Notes: generated by a model from the sequence alone, not told the origin. 15,543 nucleotides of DNA from Lagierella sp. (GCF_029983815.1 NZ_JASBYU010000025.1:1-15543), one strand, 5' to 3'. Positions 1-6,710 are shown, counted from the first letter of the stretch. Program-made: numbers and translations.

Positions 1-13
1 CAAGGGGGATATA

Positions 14-988
14 ATGGGAAAATCAAAATTTGAAAGAACAAAACCACATGTTAATATAGGAACAATCGGTCACGTAGACCATGGTAAAACCACATTAACA
101 GCAGCAATCACATACGTATTAAACAAGAGATTTGGATCAGGAGAATTCGTTGACTATGCAAACATAGACAAAGCTCCAGAAGAAAGAGAAAGAGGAATCA
201 CAATCTCAACATCTCACGTAGAATACGAAGAACTAATCGAATTAGTAGAAATGGAAGTAAGAGATCTACTAAACGAATACGAATACGACGGAGACAACAC
301 ACCAATCGTAGTAGGGTCAGCATTAAAAGCATTAGAAGATCCAGACGGAGAATGGGGAGACAAGATAGTTAAACTAATGGAAGAAGTAGACGAATACATT
401 CCAGAACCAGAAAGAGACACAGACCAACCATTCCTAATGCCAGTAGAAGACATCTTCTCAATCACAGGAAGAGGAACCGTAGCAACAGGAAGAATCGAAA
501 GAGGAACCCTAAAAGTTGGAGACAACGTAGAAATCGTAGGACTAACAGAAGAAAAGAGAACAGTAGTAGTAACAGGAGTAGAAATGTTCAAGAAGCTTCT
601 AGAACAAGCAGAAGCAGGAGATAATATAGGAGCATTACTAAGAGGAGTTCAAAGAGAAGAAATCGAAAGAGGACAAGTATTAGCAGCTCCAGGAACAATT
701 CACCCACACACAAAGTTCGAAGCGGAAGTGTATGTATTGACAAAAGATGAAGGAGGAAGACACACACCATTCTTCTCAGGATACAGACCACAATTCTTCT
801 TTAGAACAACAGACGTAACAGGAGACATCCAACTAGAAGAAGGCGTAGAAATGGTAATGCCAGGAGATAATGCAAAGTTTATTATCGAACTAATTACCCC
901 AATCGCCATAGAAGAAGGACTACGTTTTGCCATCAGAGAAGGTGGAAGAACAGTAGGAGCCGGAGTTGTTACAAAGATAATGGAATAG
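14..988 (+). CDS. tuf: Elongation factor Tu with internal in-frame deletion (probably non-functional, or an assembly artefact)
   Basis: EF-Tu normally delivers aminoacyl-tRNA to the ribosome as a GTPase. The start is set by the AAGGGGG ribosome site just upstream. The N-terminus carries the G1 P-loop (GHVDHGKT, residues 19-26) and the G2 region (RGITI, 60-64). Domains II and III follow complete, up to the GRTVGAGVVTKI end. The 324 residues compare with about 397 in the family. After HVEYE (about residue 72) the protein jumps straight to ELIELVEMEVRDLL, so the DCPGH (G3, switch II) and NKxD (G4, guanine specificity) motifs are absent while the G5-region GSALKAL remains. The missing length is about 219 bp, a multiple of three. 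Codon use is strongly biased toward C- and A-ending codons, as in a highly expressed gene. Without G3 and G4 it should not work as a GTPase; a second intact tuf copy elsewhere is likely, or the gap is an assembly error between tuf copies. Confidence 0.93.
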   Translation: MGKSKFERTKPHVNIGTIGHVDHGKTTLTAAITYVLNKRFGSGEFVDYANIDKAPEERERGITISTSHVEYEELIELVEMEVRDLLNEYEYDGDNTPIVVGSALKALEDPDGEWGDKIVKLMEEVDEYIPEPERDTDQPFLMPVEDIFSITGRGTVATGRIERGTLKVGDNVEIVGLTEEKRTVVVTGVEMFKKLLEQAEAGDNIGALLRGVQREEIERGQVLAAPGTIHPHTKFEAEVYVLTKDEGGRHTPFFSGYRPQFFFRTTDVTGDIQLEEGVEMVMPGDNAKFIIELITPIAIEEGLRFAIREGGRTVGAGVVTKIME

Positions 989-991
989 TAT

Positions 992-1023
992 AAAAAGAGA
1001 GCTTTTTAAAAAGCTCTCTTTTT
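992..1023 (+). terminator. Rho-independent terminator of tuf
   Basis: This is a perfect 16-bp inverted repeat. The arm AAAAAGAGAGCTTTTT (992-1007) is followed directly by its complement at 1008-1023. It starts four bases after the tuf stop codon and ends in a T run. The A and T ends make it potentially bidirectional. Confidence 0.9.
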
Positions 1024-1038
1024 ATATCGGGCATTCAG

Positions 1039-1130
1039 CACCACAAAACATTTTTATTTTTCAACAATATTACAATGATTGAAAAACCAATTTTGATACT
1101 TAAAGGCTGAGTGCGGGATCATTTTTTTTA
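1039..1130 (+). repeat. 92-bp diverged intergenic repeat, copy 1
   Basis: Copy 1 runs from CACCA through a TTTTTATTTTT stretch and ends in TAAAGGCTGAGTGCGGGAT followed by a T run. The first and last thirds match copy 2 (1389-1480) closely and the AT-rich middle has diverged; both copies span 92 bases. The 13-mer ATCGGGCATTCAG lies directly before this copy (1026-1038) and directly after copy 2 (1481-1493). Confidence 0.7.
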
Positions 1131-1339
1131 AGAGGTTTTAAAAAACCTCTAGAAATTTTTAATTATAAAAGTTTTACAAACTTTAGAAAATATTTAATTA
1201 AGTTTTACATTTTTTCAAAGTAAAGGGAATGGCCTGTGAACCTATTTGATGGTTCCCTTTCCCTTCCCTTTAAAACCCAACCCTTTTCCCTCCATAAATT
1301 CAGGGACTGACCGTCCCTGAAAACCCTGCATAAAAAGCA

Positions 1340-1393
1340 GTGGGAAAGCTGTTGGCTTTCCTCAAAAATACCAAGGTTGGACTCTCATCACCA
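1340..1393 (+). repeat. Hairpin repeat (GTGGGAAAGC type), copy 1
   Basis: GGAAAGC and GCTTTCC form a short stem, followed by a run of A and a GGAC...ATCACCA tail. A diverged copy with the same order of blocks (GTGGGAA, GGCTTTCC, AAAAA, GGAC, ATCCACA) sits at 1594-1650. Copy 1 abuts the 92-bp repeat at 1389. Confidence 0.6.
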
Positions 1394-1480
1394 TATAACT
1401 TTTTATTTTTGAGTAAAATTGTTAGTAGATTGATAAAATTAATTTTATTATAAAGGCTGAGTGCGGGATGATTTTTTTTA
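1389..1480 (+). repeat. 92-bp diverged intergenic repeat, copy 2
   Basis: This is the second copy of the repeat at 1039-1130. Its end CTGAGTGCGGGAT can fold with the following ATCGGGCATTCAG (1481-1493) into a stem. The stem has one G-T wobble and an internal GG/GG mismatch, closed over a T-rich loop. The unit is therefore hairpin-forming, as many short mobile intergenic repeats are. Confidence 0.65.
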
Positions 1481-1497
1481 ATCGGGCATTCAGGTAA

Positions 1498-1598
1498 TGA
1501 GAGATGAGAAGTGAGAGATGAGAAGTGGGAGGTGAGATGTGAGAGATGAGAAGTGGGAGATGAGATGTGGAGATGAGATGTGAGAGATGAGAAGTGGG
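1498..1598 (+). repeat. Purine-rich minisatellite (GAGATGAGAAGTG units)
   Basis: About 100 bases consist of imperfect tandem copies of GAGATGAGAAGTG and GAGATGAGATGTG, almost pure A/G on this strand apart from single T residues. Units vary in length through small deletions, which is typical of slippage. The array runs straight into the second hairpin repeat. It is not a CRISPR array, because there are no unique spacers. Confidence 0.85.
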
Positions 1599-1650
1599 AA
1601 GGCTATGGGCTTTCCTTTAAAAAGCTCCGCAGTCGGACACTCTATCCACA
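1594..1650 (+). repeat. Hairpin repeat (GTGGGAAGGC type), copy 2
   Basis: This is the diverged partner of 1340-1393. GTGGGAAGGC and GGGCTTTCC flank a short loop, followed by TTTAAAAAGC and then a CAGTCGGAC...ATCCACA tail. It abuts the purine-rich minisatellite on its left. Confidence 0.55.
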
Positions 1651-1763
1651 GTCAAATTAAAATCTGGTAGATAGAAATCAAACATGAAAAGTAATGTATA
1701 CGTAATTTGATATTGAGTGCTTAAGCATATCTCACTTCTTCTACAGCACTGGGGCAACAAAAC

Positions 1764-1823
1764 TTGAATTTATTTTTTTTTTTTTGATATAATTAAATAA
1801 ATTTAAACGTTACAAAAACGTTT
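1764..1823 (+). promoter_or_regulatory. Promoter with adjacent inverted repeat (possible operator) for the lipoprotein gene
   Basis: TTGAAT (1764-1769) and TATAAT (1788-1793) are 18 bases apart, the spacer being mostly a long T run. Transcription would start near 1800. Directly after that lies a perfect inverted repeat, AAACGTT (1805-1811) and AACGTTT (1817-1823), with a five-base spacer, well placed for a repressor. The operator role is inferred from position only. Confidence 0.6.
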
Positions 1824-1843
1824 ACAAAAAAGGAGATGTTATT

Positions 1844-2254
1844 ATGAAAGTCAAAACTAAAGTAAAAATTATCCTATTATGCCTGTTGTCCTTTTTGCTA
1901 GTTTCCTGTGGTAGCAAAAATGGTTACAAGGAAAATTTTGCCAACAAGAACTATGCTCATCTTTTTACTCAAGAAGATAAGGAATATTATAGTGGTTCAT
2001 CGGCTAATGTAATCATGTTTAAAGAGGATAAGGTTATTGTAAGTGAAATGGTAGAATCGGAAATGTATAAAACAAAAAAGAATAAGTCTGAATCTGGACC
2101 CCAGTTCTATTTAGATGAAAAAGAATATACAAGCCCAACCTATGACAAGGAGAAAAAAGAGATAAAGGCTGAAGGCTTAGAAGATTCTATTAAAGTAAAA
2201 GAAAATGGGGAAATTGAATACAAGGGAAAAACTTATTCAGAAGATGCGAAATAA
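1844..2254 (+). CDS. Small lipoprotein of unknown function, paralogue of the protein at 8902
   Basis: This 136-residue protein has a type II signal peptide: basic MKVKTKVK, a hydrophobic stretch, then the lipobox LVSC with C22 as lipidation site, so it is probably anchored outside the membrane. The rest is a small charged domain of about 110 residues. Its core (NVIMFKEDKVIVSEM) and its end (YDKEKKEIKAEGLED, then IEYKGKTYS) align with the membrane-anchored protein at 8902 (NILFFQKDKITVDAV, YNKEKNIITADGLEE, LEYNGNVYT). AAGGAG nine bases before the ATG fixes the start. I do not recognise a named family. The two relatives flank the RiPP-like operon and the IS, which could hint at a shared role, but that is only positional. 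Confidence 0.85.
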   Translation: MKVKTKVKIILLCLLSFLLVSCGSKNGYKENFANKNYAHLFTQEDKEYYSGSSANVIMFKEDKVIVSEMVESEMYKTKKNKSESGPQFYLDEKEYTSPTYDKEKKEIKAEGLEDSIKVKENGEIEYKGKTYSEDAK

Positions 2255-2288
2255 AGCTAAACTCTATACTATGAACAACATACAATAC

Positions 2289-2317
2289 TTGACAAATAAA
2301 ATGTGAGTAGGTACTAT
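2289..2317 (+). promoter_or_regulatory. Consensus promoter for the small membrane protein gene
   Basis: TTGACA (2289-2294) and TACTAT (2312-2317) are exactly 17 bases apart, about 40 bases upstream of the 2356 start. The gene therefore need not depend on the lipoprotein promoter. Confidence 0.7.
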
Positions 2318-2355
2318 AAAAACAGAAGGAAAATTCCAAACTACAGGAGGATATT

Positions 2356-2598
2356 ATGAAAAAGTCACAAATTTTATATCATATAATTGCAGTAGTTTTG
2401 TCAGTGCTGGTGCTGTTCAATTATCATAATTTATTAAACAAGCTTAGCCCTGTTCAAGGAGGATTTGAAGAAATAGTCATAGCCCTTTTTACAATCTATG
2501 CTATGGAAAAAATCTTGAATTTTATTAAATTTATTTTAATAGGGAAAAATGAAAAAGTAGAAGAGTTTTTAGATTCTTTAAAAGGAATTGATGAATAA
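2356..2598 (+). CDS. Small two-helix membrane protein, unknown function
   Basis: This 80-residue protein has a good ribosome site (GGAGGATATT before ATG). Two hydrophobic segments, about residues 8-24 and 38-62, are joined by a short polar loop. A charged tail (KNEKVEEFLDSLKGIDE) follows and probably faces the cytoplasm. I do not recognise a family. Size and topology would suit a small immunity or holin-like protein, but nothing in the sequence shows that. It has its own promoter and shares a strong hairpin terminator with the convergent ABC transporter gene. Confidence 0.75.
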   Translation: MKKSQILYHIIAVVLSVLVLFNYHNLLNKLSPVQGGFEEIVIALFTIYAMEKILNFIKFILIGKNEKVEEFLDSLKGIDE

Positions 2599-2615
2599 GT
2601 TTTATTAACAAGTAA

Positions 2616-2649
2616 AAAAGGTAATGTGTTCCTTTGCACATTACCTTTT
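2616..2649. terminator. Bidirectional terminator between convergent genes
   Basis: A perfect 13-bp stem is formed by AAAAGGTAATGTG (2616-2628) and its complement at 2637-2649, with an eight-base loop. On the minus strand the stem runs into a six-T run, so it should end the RiPP-like operon well. On the plus strand it ends the 2356 gene with a four-T tail. Confidence 0.85.
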
Positions 2650-2711
2650 AAAATGTCGAAACTCTAGCTAAATATAGATATAAAGTCTTTTTAAGTCTTT
2701 CTACATAAAAT

Positions 2712-4292
2712 TTACTTGATACTATTAAAGTCGATCACTTCATCAAAACTATCTAGATAATCTTTTGTATAATGGTGCGTTATTACTATTTTAATAGGCA
2801 CATCTATATTTGATATCAGTTTTGTAATTCCTTTTACATTTTCAGGATCCAAGTTTGCAGTTGGTTCATCAAGTATTAAACAAAAGGGTCTATCTAAAAG
2901 AGCTCTTGCTATGGCAATTCTTTGGTACTCACCTGAGGATATGTATTTTCCTCCATTACCTAAGCTCTCCTTGTCGATAAAGGTACTGTCAAAACCTACA
3001 AGCCCTGCCACCTTTTCCACTTCACTATCAGAAATATCTCTATACATTCTAATATTTTCTCTAATATTATCATTGAGAATAAAGCTGTTGGTACCGATAT
3101 ACCGGATATATTCATGTAATTGAGAAGGCTTAACATCTCTTCCTTCTACTCCAGAGTAAAAAATGTTACCTGAATAGTTTTCATAATACCCAGCCAAAGA
3201 CTTAGCAAGTACAGATTTTCCTGATCCTGAAGGTCCTATTATAGCATATGATTTATTAGGCTCAAATTTTAAATTTAAATTATCCATTATGTTTTTTTCT
3301 TTGAAACTAATACTAAAATCTTGCAGTACAATGTTTCCTTTTTCTAAATTTTCACCTATTTCCTTATTTTCATTTAAATAAGGTTCTAATTTGTCACGAA
3401 TTATCTTATTGGCGTCCATTAAGTTACGATTATTTGAAATTTCACGAATCGGTCCAAAAACATAATTCAAGATTTGGATGGAAGCTAGTAACATACCTGT
3501 TGTAATTTCTCCTCTAATTACAAAGACAGCTCCTATTATCATACAAAGGATTTGTGAAAAAAATGAAACTCCAGATATACCATATAGTGCAAATCCATCT
3601 GTTAATTTTTTCTTTCTACGAGAAGCTTCCATGGAAGTATCTTTTCTTATTATCTTCTGGCATAACGGTTTTGTTATGTTAAGTAATTTAATAGATTCAA
3701 ATCCTGATAGTAAATTCTCCAATTCTTCAACGTATCCTTCATATTCTTTAGAAAAATTCAACGCTACTTTAGTTTGAATACCTATAAAAAGTCTTGGAAC
3801 TAATGTGACTAAAAAAGTTATAAGTAAAAAAATCAGAGACATTTTTATACTAATGAAGAATAAAGCAACTAAACTAAAAATCAAACCACCTAGAGAAACG
3901 AGAGTTTCATAAGTAAGAGTGATATAGTTAGTATCAATTTGTTCTAAGTCCTGTGTCAAAATATTGTAATAATATGAAACTTTTTCTTCTTGATATTTAT
4001 AAATAGGGGAGGTGAAAATATTATTGATAATTTTAGCTTTTGTTTCAGTTAGAACCTTTTCATTAAACTTTGAACTAAAATAAGAATACAACACTCCAAT
4101 TAAAATCATAAAAAGTAAAAGACCTGCTCCATATATTCCAATCATTTTCAAATCATCTATTGTACCATTACTAATCGTGTCAATGACTTTTCCTATAACA
4201 TATGCGACGCCAAGATTTACAATGGTTATTAAAAGACCAAGAAAAACTGTAAGAGTCCAATAAACTTTATGCTTTATAAGTATATTTTTCAT
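2712..4292 (-). CDS. ABC exporter half-transporter (membrane domain plus ATPase), cluster 1
   Basis: This protein probably exports the modified cluster 1 peptide. I start it at 4292 (MKNILIKHK, 526 residues): GGAGGAAATT lies directly before this ATG, whereas the longer frame from 4316 has no such site. The N-terminal 300 residues hold about six membrane helices. The ATPase follows: Walker A GPSGSGKS (353-360), signature SSGEYQR instead of LSGGQ (about 452-458), Walker B CLILDEP (471-477) and switch ITHH (504-507). The Q-loop position reads YIGTNSF, so the usual glutamine is missing. There is no C39 peptidase domain at the N-terminus, so it should not cut leaders itself. The start lies inside the end of the maturase gene (26-base overlap), indicating translational coupling. 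Confidence 0.9.
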   Translation of the reverse strand: MKNILIKHKVYWTLTVFLGLLITIVNLGVAYVIGKVIDTISNGTIDDLKMIGIYGAGLLLFMILIGVLYSYFSSKFNEKVLTETKAKIINNIFTSPIYKYQEEKVSYYYNILTQDLEQIDTNYITLTYETLVSLGGLIFSLVALFFISIKMSLIFLLITFLVTLVPRLFIGIQTKVALNFSKEYEGYVEELENLLSGFESIKLLNITKPLCQKIIRKDTSMEASRRKKKLTDGFALYGISGVSFFSQILCMIIGAVFVIRGEITTGMLLASIQILNYVFGPIREISNNRNLMDANKIIRDKLEPYLNENKEIGENLEKGNIVLQDFSISFKEKNIMDNLNLKFEPNKSYAIIGPSGSGKSVLAKSLAGYYENYSGNIFYSGVEGRDVKPSQLHEYIRYIGTNSFILNDNIRENIRMYRDISDSEVEKVAGLVGFDSTFIDKESLGNGGKYISSGEYQRIAIARALLDRPFCLILDEPTANLDPENVKGITKLISNIDVPIKIVITHHYTKDYLDSFDEVIDFNSIK

Positions 4293-5694
4293 AATTTCCT
4301 CCGTTATTAAAGTCATCTAAAATTAATTTAACGGTTACAATAAAATTTTTGAAGATTTCTGGATTTTCATATAAATAAATATAGGTGCTGACAAAAACTG
4401 AATATCTCATTAGCGTATCTTTACATTCATATTCTAAAGGATCTAGGTTAGAATTAAATGATATTGATCTACCTATACAACTTAAACAGATGTCTTTTGC
4501 TATGCAATGTTTACAATTAATATTATTGTCTTTATCTAACTTGTTAAATAGAATACCTTGCATATTATTGAAACATTCAAAATTATCTGTGTTAATTGTA
4601 TTGATATTCCCGAGTGTGTATTTTTTGTTTTTATCTAAAGCATAAAGTTGGCAAGGATTTATTTCACCGTCTGGAAAAATTGAAAAATTGCTCAGACCTG
4701 ATTTACATCTAAATTTATTTTTCTGTCCAATTAAAAAGTAATAAAATCTTAAAATATCATCTGTTAATATTCTATATTTTATTGAAAGATTCAACTCATG
4801 AATAAAATTTGTTACTCTAAATGACAGATTTTGATTTTTTGAAAGCTGTACTTCTTGCATATCAAATAGTTGAACTTTATTGATAGTAGTGAAATGAACT
4901 CCATAGTCTTCACTAAATTGTTTCATCAGGTTAAATTTTTTTTCAAAAAATTCTTCGTCTGAACTAGAACATACAGTTGATTGTATTTTAATAGGTTGAT
5001 TAGTTTCTTTTTTTAGTCTTAGAATATTATGATTAACACGCTTATATGTTCCTTGATTAAATTTATCTATCCGATTTGTGTCATTATGTTTTTCGTAACC
5101 ATCTAAACTTGTTGCAACGTTAATTGAATACTTTTTGACAAGATGTATCATATTTTCAGATAAATCATATAAATTACTCATCAGATTTATATTGCCATAC
5201 CTATTATTATATTTTTCTTTCAAATAAGAACATCCATTTTTAATTACTTCTAGGTTTAGTGATGGTTCTCCCCCAAAAAACATAATAGTATCAATATATT
5301 TATATTTCCTAAAAAACAAATCAAAAGATTTCCTTAAAGTAGAAAATGACATAAATCTAATTGGGTTATTATAAGTTCCATCATGTGCATAACAATATCT
5401 ACACTTTAAATTGCACGTATTTGAAACTACTAATTGTAGTTGATCACAACTTGTTAAAACATTATTATTTTGCCATATATTCTTATCATTATAAACAGAA
5501 CTGCTAAATAAAAAAGCTTCTATTTGATTTTTGATATTGTCATTTAAAGCTGGGTTATCATTGGCTTTAGTTATTTTCCAGAAATCATAAATATCTTCTA
5601 CATTGTTAAAGTAATTTACTAATTCATTTGGCATTCTTAGTAATTTGTGATTAATCATATTAAACACATAGTTATCATGATAATATAATTCCAT
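4267..5694 (-). CDS. Radical SAM/SPASM peptide maturase, cluster 1
   Basis: This 475-residue enzyme probably modifies the small peptide encoded directly upstream. The radical SAM cluster motif is CNLKCRYC (C94, C98, C101), with FGGEP at 140-144 for S-adenosylmethionine binding. The C-terminal SPASM region has C330 and C348 around FPDGEINP, then a CX2CX5CX2C group (C394, C397, C403, C406) and C424, enough for auxiliary Fe-S clusters. An N-terminal region of about 85 residues precedes the barrel and could be the leader-binding part. SPASM enzymes of this type install thioether, C-C or other crosslinks on peptides; which bond is made here cannot be read from sequence. GGAGGG six bases upstream sets the start. 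The gene sits between the peptide and an exporter on one transcript. Confidence 0.92.
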   Translation of the reverse strand: MELYYHDNYVFNMINHKLLRMPNELVNYFNNVEDIYDFWKITKANDNPALNDNIKNQIEAFLFSSSVYNDKNIWQNNNVLTSCDQLQLVVSNTCNLKCRYCYAHDGTYNNPIRFMSFSTLRKSFDLFFRKYKYIDTIMFFGGEPSLNLEVIKNGCSYLKEKYNNRYGNINLMSNLYDLSENMIHLVKKYSINVATSLDGYEKHNDTNRIDKFNQGTYKRVNHNILRLKKETNQPIKIQSTVCSSSDEEFFEKKFNLMKQFSEDYGVHFTTINKVQLFDMQEVQLSKNQNLSFRVTNFIHELNLSIKYRILTDDILRFYYFLIGQKNKFRCKSGLSNFSIFPDGEINPCQLYALDKNKKYTLGNINTINTDNFECFNNMQGILFNKLDKDNNINCKHCIAKDICLSCIGRSISFNSNLDPLEYECKDTLMRYSVFVSTYIYLYENPEIFKNFIVTVKLILDDFNNGGNYEKYTYKA

Positions 5695-5715
5695 TTATCC
5701 CTCCTACATTTAATA

Positions 5716-5767
5716 TTACAAATATCCTAGATGGTGTTACAAATAATAACCATCTAGGATTTGTAAT
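5716..5767 (-). promoter_or_regulatory. Intra-operon hairpin between peptide and maturase genes (attenuator or processing site)
   Basis: ACCATCTAGGAT and its complement form a 12-bp stem, extended past a two-base bulge by TTGTAA pairing. The arms are about 5716-5735 and 5749-5767. In the transcription direction no T run follows, so it is more likely a read-through attenuator or a 3'-end stabiliser than a full terminator. The effect would be more peptide message than maturase message. Confidence 0.75.
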
Positions 5768-5793
5768 AAATTACTTAAATTGTCGATTATGAT

Positions 5794-5904
5794 TTAGCCT
5801 GAGCATGCAATAATTCCACATAATACAGGACCGGTTCCACCTGGTTTTTTCAGGTTTTCTTCATCAAATATTTTTTCTACATCAATGAATAAAAAGTCTT
5901 TCAT
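5794..5904 (-). CDS. RiPP-like precursor peptide, 36 residues, cluster 1
   Basis: This short gene is easily missed. Its ribosome site is excellent (GAAAGGAGGG, eight bases before ATG) and it is the first gene behind a consensus promoter. The acidic N-terminal part (MKDFLFIDVEKIFDEENLKK) looks like a leader. The C-terminal part PGGTGPVLCGIIACSG, rich in Gly and small residues, has two cysteines (C29 and C34) and looks like a core. The Gly-Gly at 22-23 could be a double-glycine processing site, giving a 13-residue product, but the exporter lacks the C39 peptidase that normally cuts there. It lies directly upstream of the radical SAM/SPASM maturase, the standard arrangement for a modified peptide. 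I do not recognise a named precursor family. Confidence 0.85.
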   Translation of the reverse strand: MKDFLFIDVEKIFDEENLKKPGGTGPVLCGIIACSG

Positions 5905-5947
5905 TTTCTTCCCTCCTTTCTAACGGTATTTGTAAATGTAAGTTAAA

Positions 5948-5969
5948 TAAAGTAACATTTGCTACTTTA
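5948..5969 (-). promoter_or_regulatory. Inverted repeat at the transcription start of cluster 1 (operator or 5'-UTR stem)
   Basis: TAAAGTA (5948-5954) and TACTTTA (5963-5969) form a perfect seven-base inverted repeat with an eight-base spacer. It begins at about the expected +1 of the 5976-6004 promoter. A DNA-binding regulator or an RNA stem in the 65-base leader would both fit. Confidence 0.5.
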
Positions 5970-5975
5970 AAGTTA

Positions 5976-6004
5976 ATTATAAGTAAAGAAAACGATTATG
6001 TCAA
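5976..6004 (-). promoter_or_regulatory. Perfect-consensus promoter of the cluster 1 operon
   Basis: On the minus strand TTGACA (6004-5999) and TATAAT (5981-5976) match the vegetative sigma factor consensus at every base with a 17-base spacer. The peptide start codon is about 65 bases further on. Such a promoter should be strong unless repressed. Confidence 0.85.
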
Positions 6005-6186
6005 GTTATTAAATAATAAACTATCAAATTTAATAACTAGGAATTTTAATAGGCAAATAATAATGATTTAAGTGAAAAATACAAGAGTGCTTAATGGTGT
6101 ATTATATTTGAAAATAATTAGATTTTAATACTAAAATCCTATTAAAATAAGACGTATTTTACTCTGGAATTTGGTAGAATATAAGC

Positions 6187-6705
6187 ATGGAAAATATAAC
6201 ACAAGAAATTAAAAATATTGAAGACGCAATGTCAAAAACAAATAATAAAAGAGAATATATAAGACTTAAGGCCATAAAATTAAAACTTAGTGGATATACA
6301 GCAAAATCCATCGCTGAGAAATTAGATGTTGGAAGATTAACTATATTCACATGGTTAAAAGCCTATAAAGAAAATTCTGTAGAAGCTTTAAAAAACAAGA
6401 AAAGACCTGGAAATCTTAGAAATTTGTCCATAGAAGAAGAAAAGGAGTTTTTAAAACAATTTGAAGAAAAAGCACAAAAAGGACAAATAGTTACAGCAAA
6501 GGAAATAGAAAAAGCATATAGAGAACGTGTTGGTCATTCTATAGGAACTGGTCAAATTTACAGAGTTTTAAATAGAAATGGGTTTAGAAAAGTAATGCCA
6601 AGAAGTAAACATCCTAAGAAGGCAAAAGAGGAGGTCATAGAGACCTCAAAAAAATTAAATCCAAAGCTCAAGAACTTAGAAACGTTTACCCACACAAACA
6701 AGTAA
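6187..6705 (+). CDS. IS630 transposase, N-terminal frame (helix-turn-helix domain)
   Basis: These 172 residues hold the DNA-binding half of an IS630 transposase. A helix-turn-helix lies at about 22-60 (YIRLKAIKLKLSGYTAKSIA, then VGRLTIFTWL), and a second winged-helix-like stretch follows to about 145 (TAKEIEKAYRERVGHSIGTG, then YRVLNRNGF). The frame ends shortly before the catalytic part, which lies in the -1 frame. Through the A7 site at 6648-6654 the two frames join into a 341-residue protein, the usual family length. The start has only a weak ribosome site and lies just inside the left inverted repeat, as expected for an element that keeps expression low. Confidence 0.88.
   Translation: MENITQEIKNIEDAMSKTNNKREYIRLKAIKLKLSGYTAKSIAEKLDVGRLTIFTWLKAYKENSVEALKNKKRPGNLRNLSIEEEKEFLKQFEEKAQKGQIVTAKEIEKAYRERVGHSIGTGQIYRVLNRNGFRKVMPRSKHPKKAKEEVIETSKKLNPKLKNLETFTHTNK
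6629..6654 (+). promoter_or_regulatory. Programmed -1 frameshift signal in the transposase
   Basis: The heptamer A_AAA_AAA occupies 6648-6654 in the reading frame TCA AAA AAA TTA. A Shine-Dalgarno-like AGGAGG (6629-6634) lies 13 bases upstream, and GAGGTC/GACCTC (6631-6636, 6642-6647) can form a hairpin abutting the slippery site. A one-base backward slip joins ETSKK to IKSKAQELRNVYPHKQVR, a natural IS630 lead into the catalytic FQDEAGFG. An internal Shine-Dalgarno stimulating slippage on A runs is known from dnaX and several insertion sequences. Confidence 0.7.
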
Positions 6706-6710
6706 GAATT

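Larger units (their letters stand above)
1024..1763. other. Gene-free repeat-rich spacer
   Basis: I find no credible coding frame or RNA gene here. The stretch holds paired diverged repeats, described separately, and several small hairpins. CAGGGAC (1301-1307) pairs perfectly with GTCCCTG (1313-1319). AGAGGTTTT (1131-1139) pairs with AAAACCTCT (1142-1150). A GGGAA/TTCCC fold lies near 1223-1262. It resembles an accumulation site for intergenic repeats rather than a decayed gene. Confidence 0.6.

Noticed and set aside
214..933. Minus-strand open frames of 67-125 codons inside tuf
   Set aside because: They are antisense shadows of a codon-biased gene; they have no ribosome sites and low-complexity serine- or leucine-rich products.
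1498..1598. Tandem repeat as a CRISPR array
   Set aside because: Units are contiguous and degenerate with no unique spacers, and there are no cas genes.
4293..4316. Longer start of the cluster 1 exporter at 4316
   Set aside because: GGAGGAAATT directly precedes the internal ATG at 4292; the upstream ATG has no such site.
4385..4645. Plus-strand 86-codon frame within the cluster 1 maturase gene
   Set aside because: It is antisense to a gene with intact radical SAM and SPASM motifs and has no ribosome site.
6159..6350. Minus-strand 63-codon frame over the transposase start
   Set aside because: It overlaps the helix-turn-helix coding region and the IS end, with no ribosome site or recognisable content.
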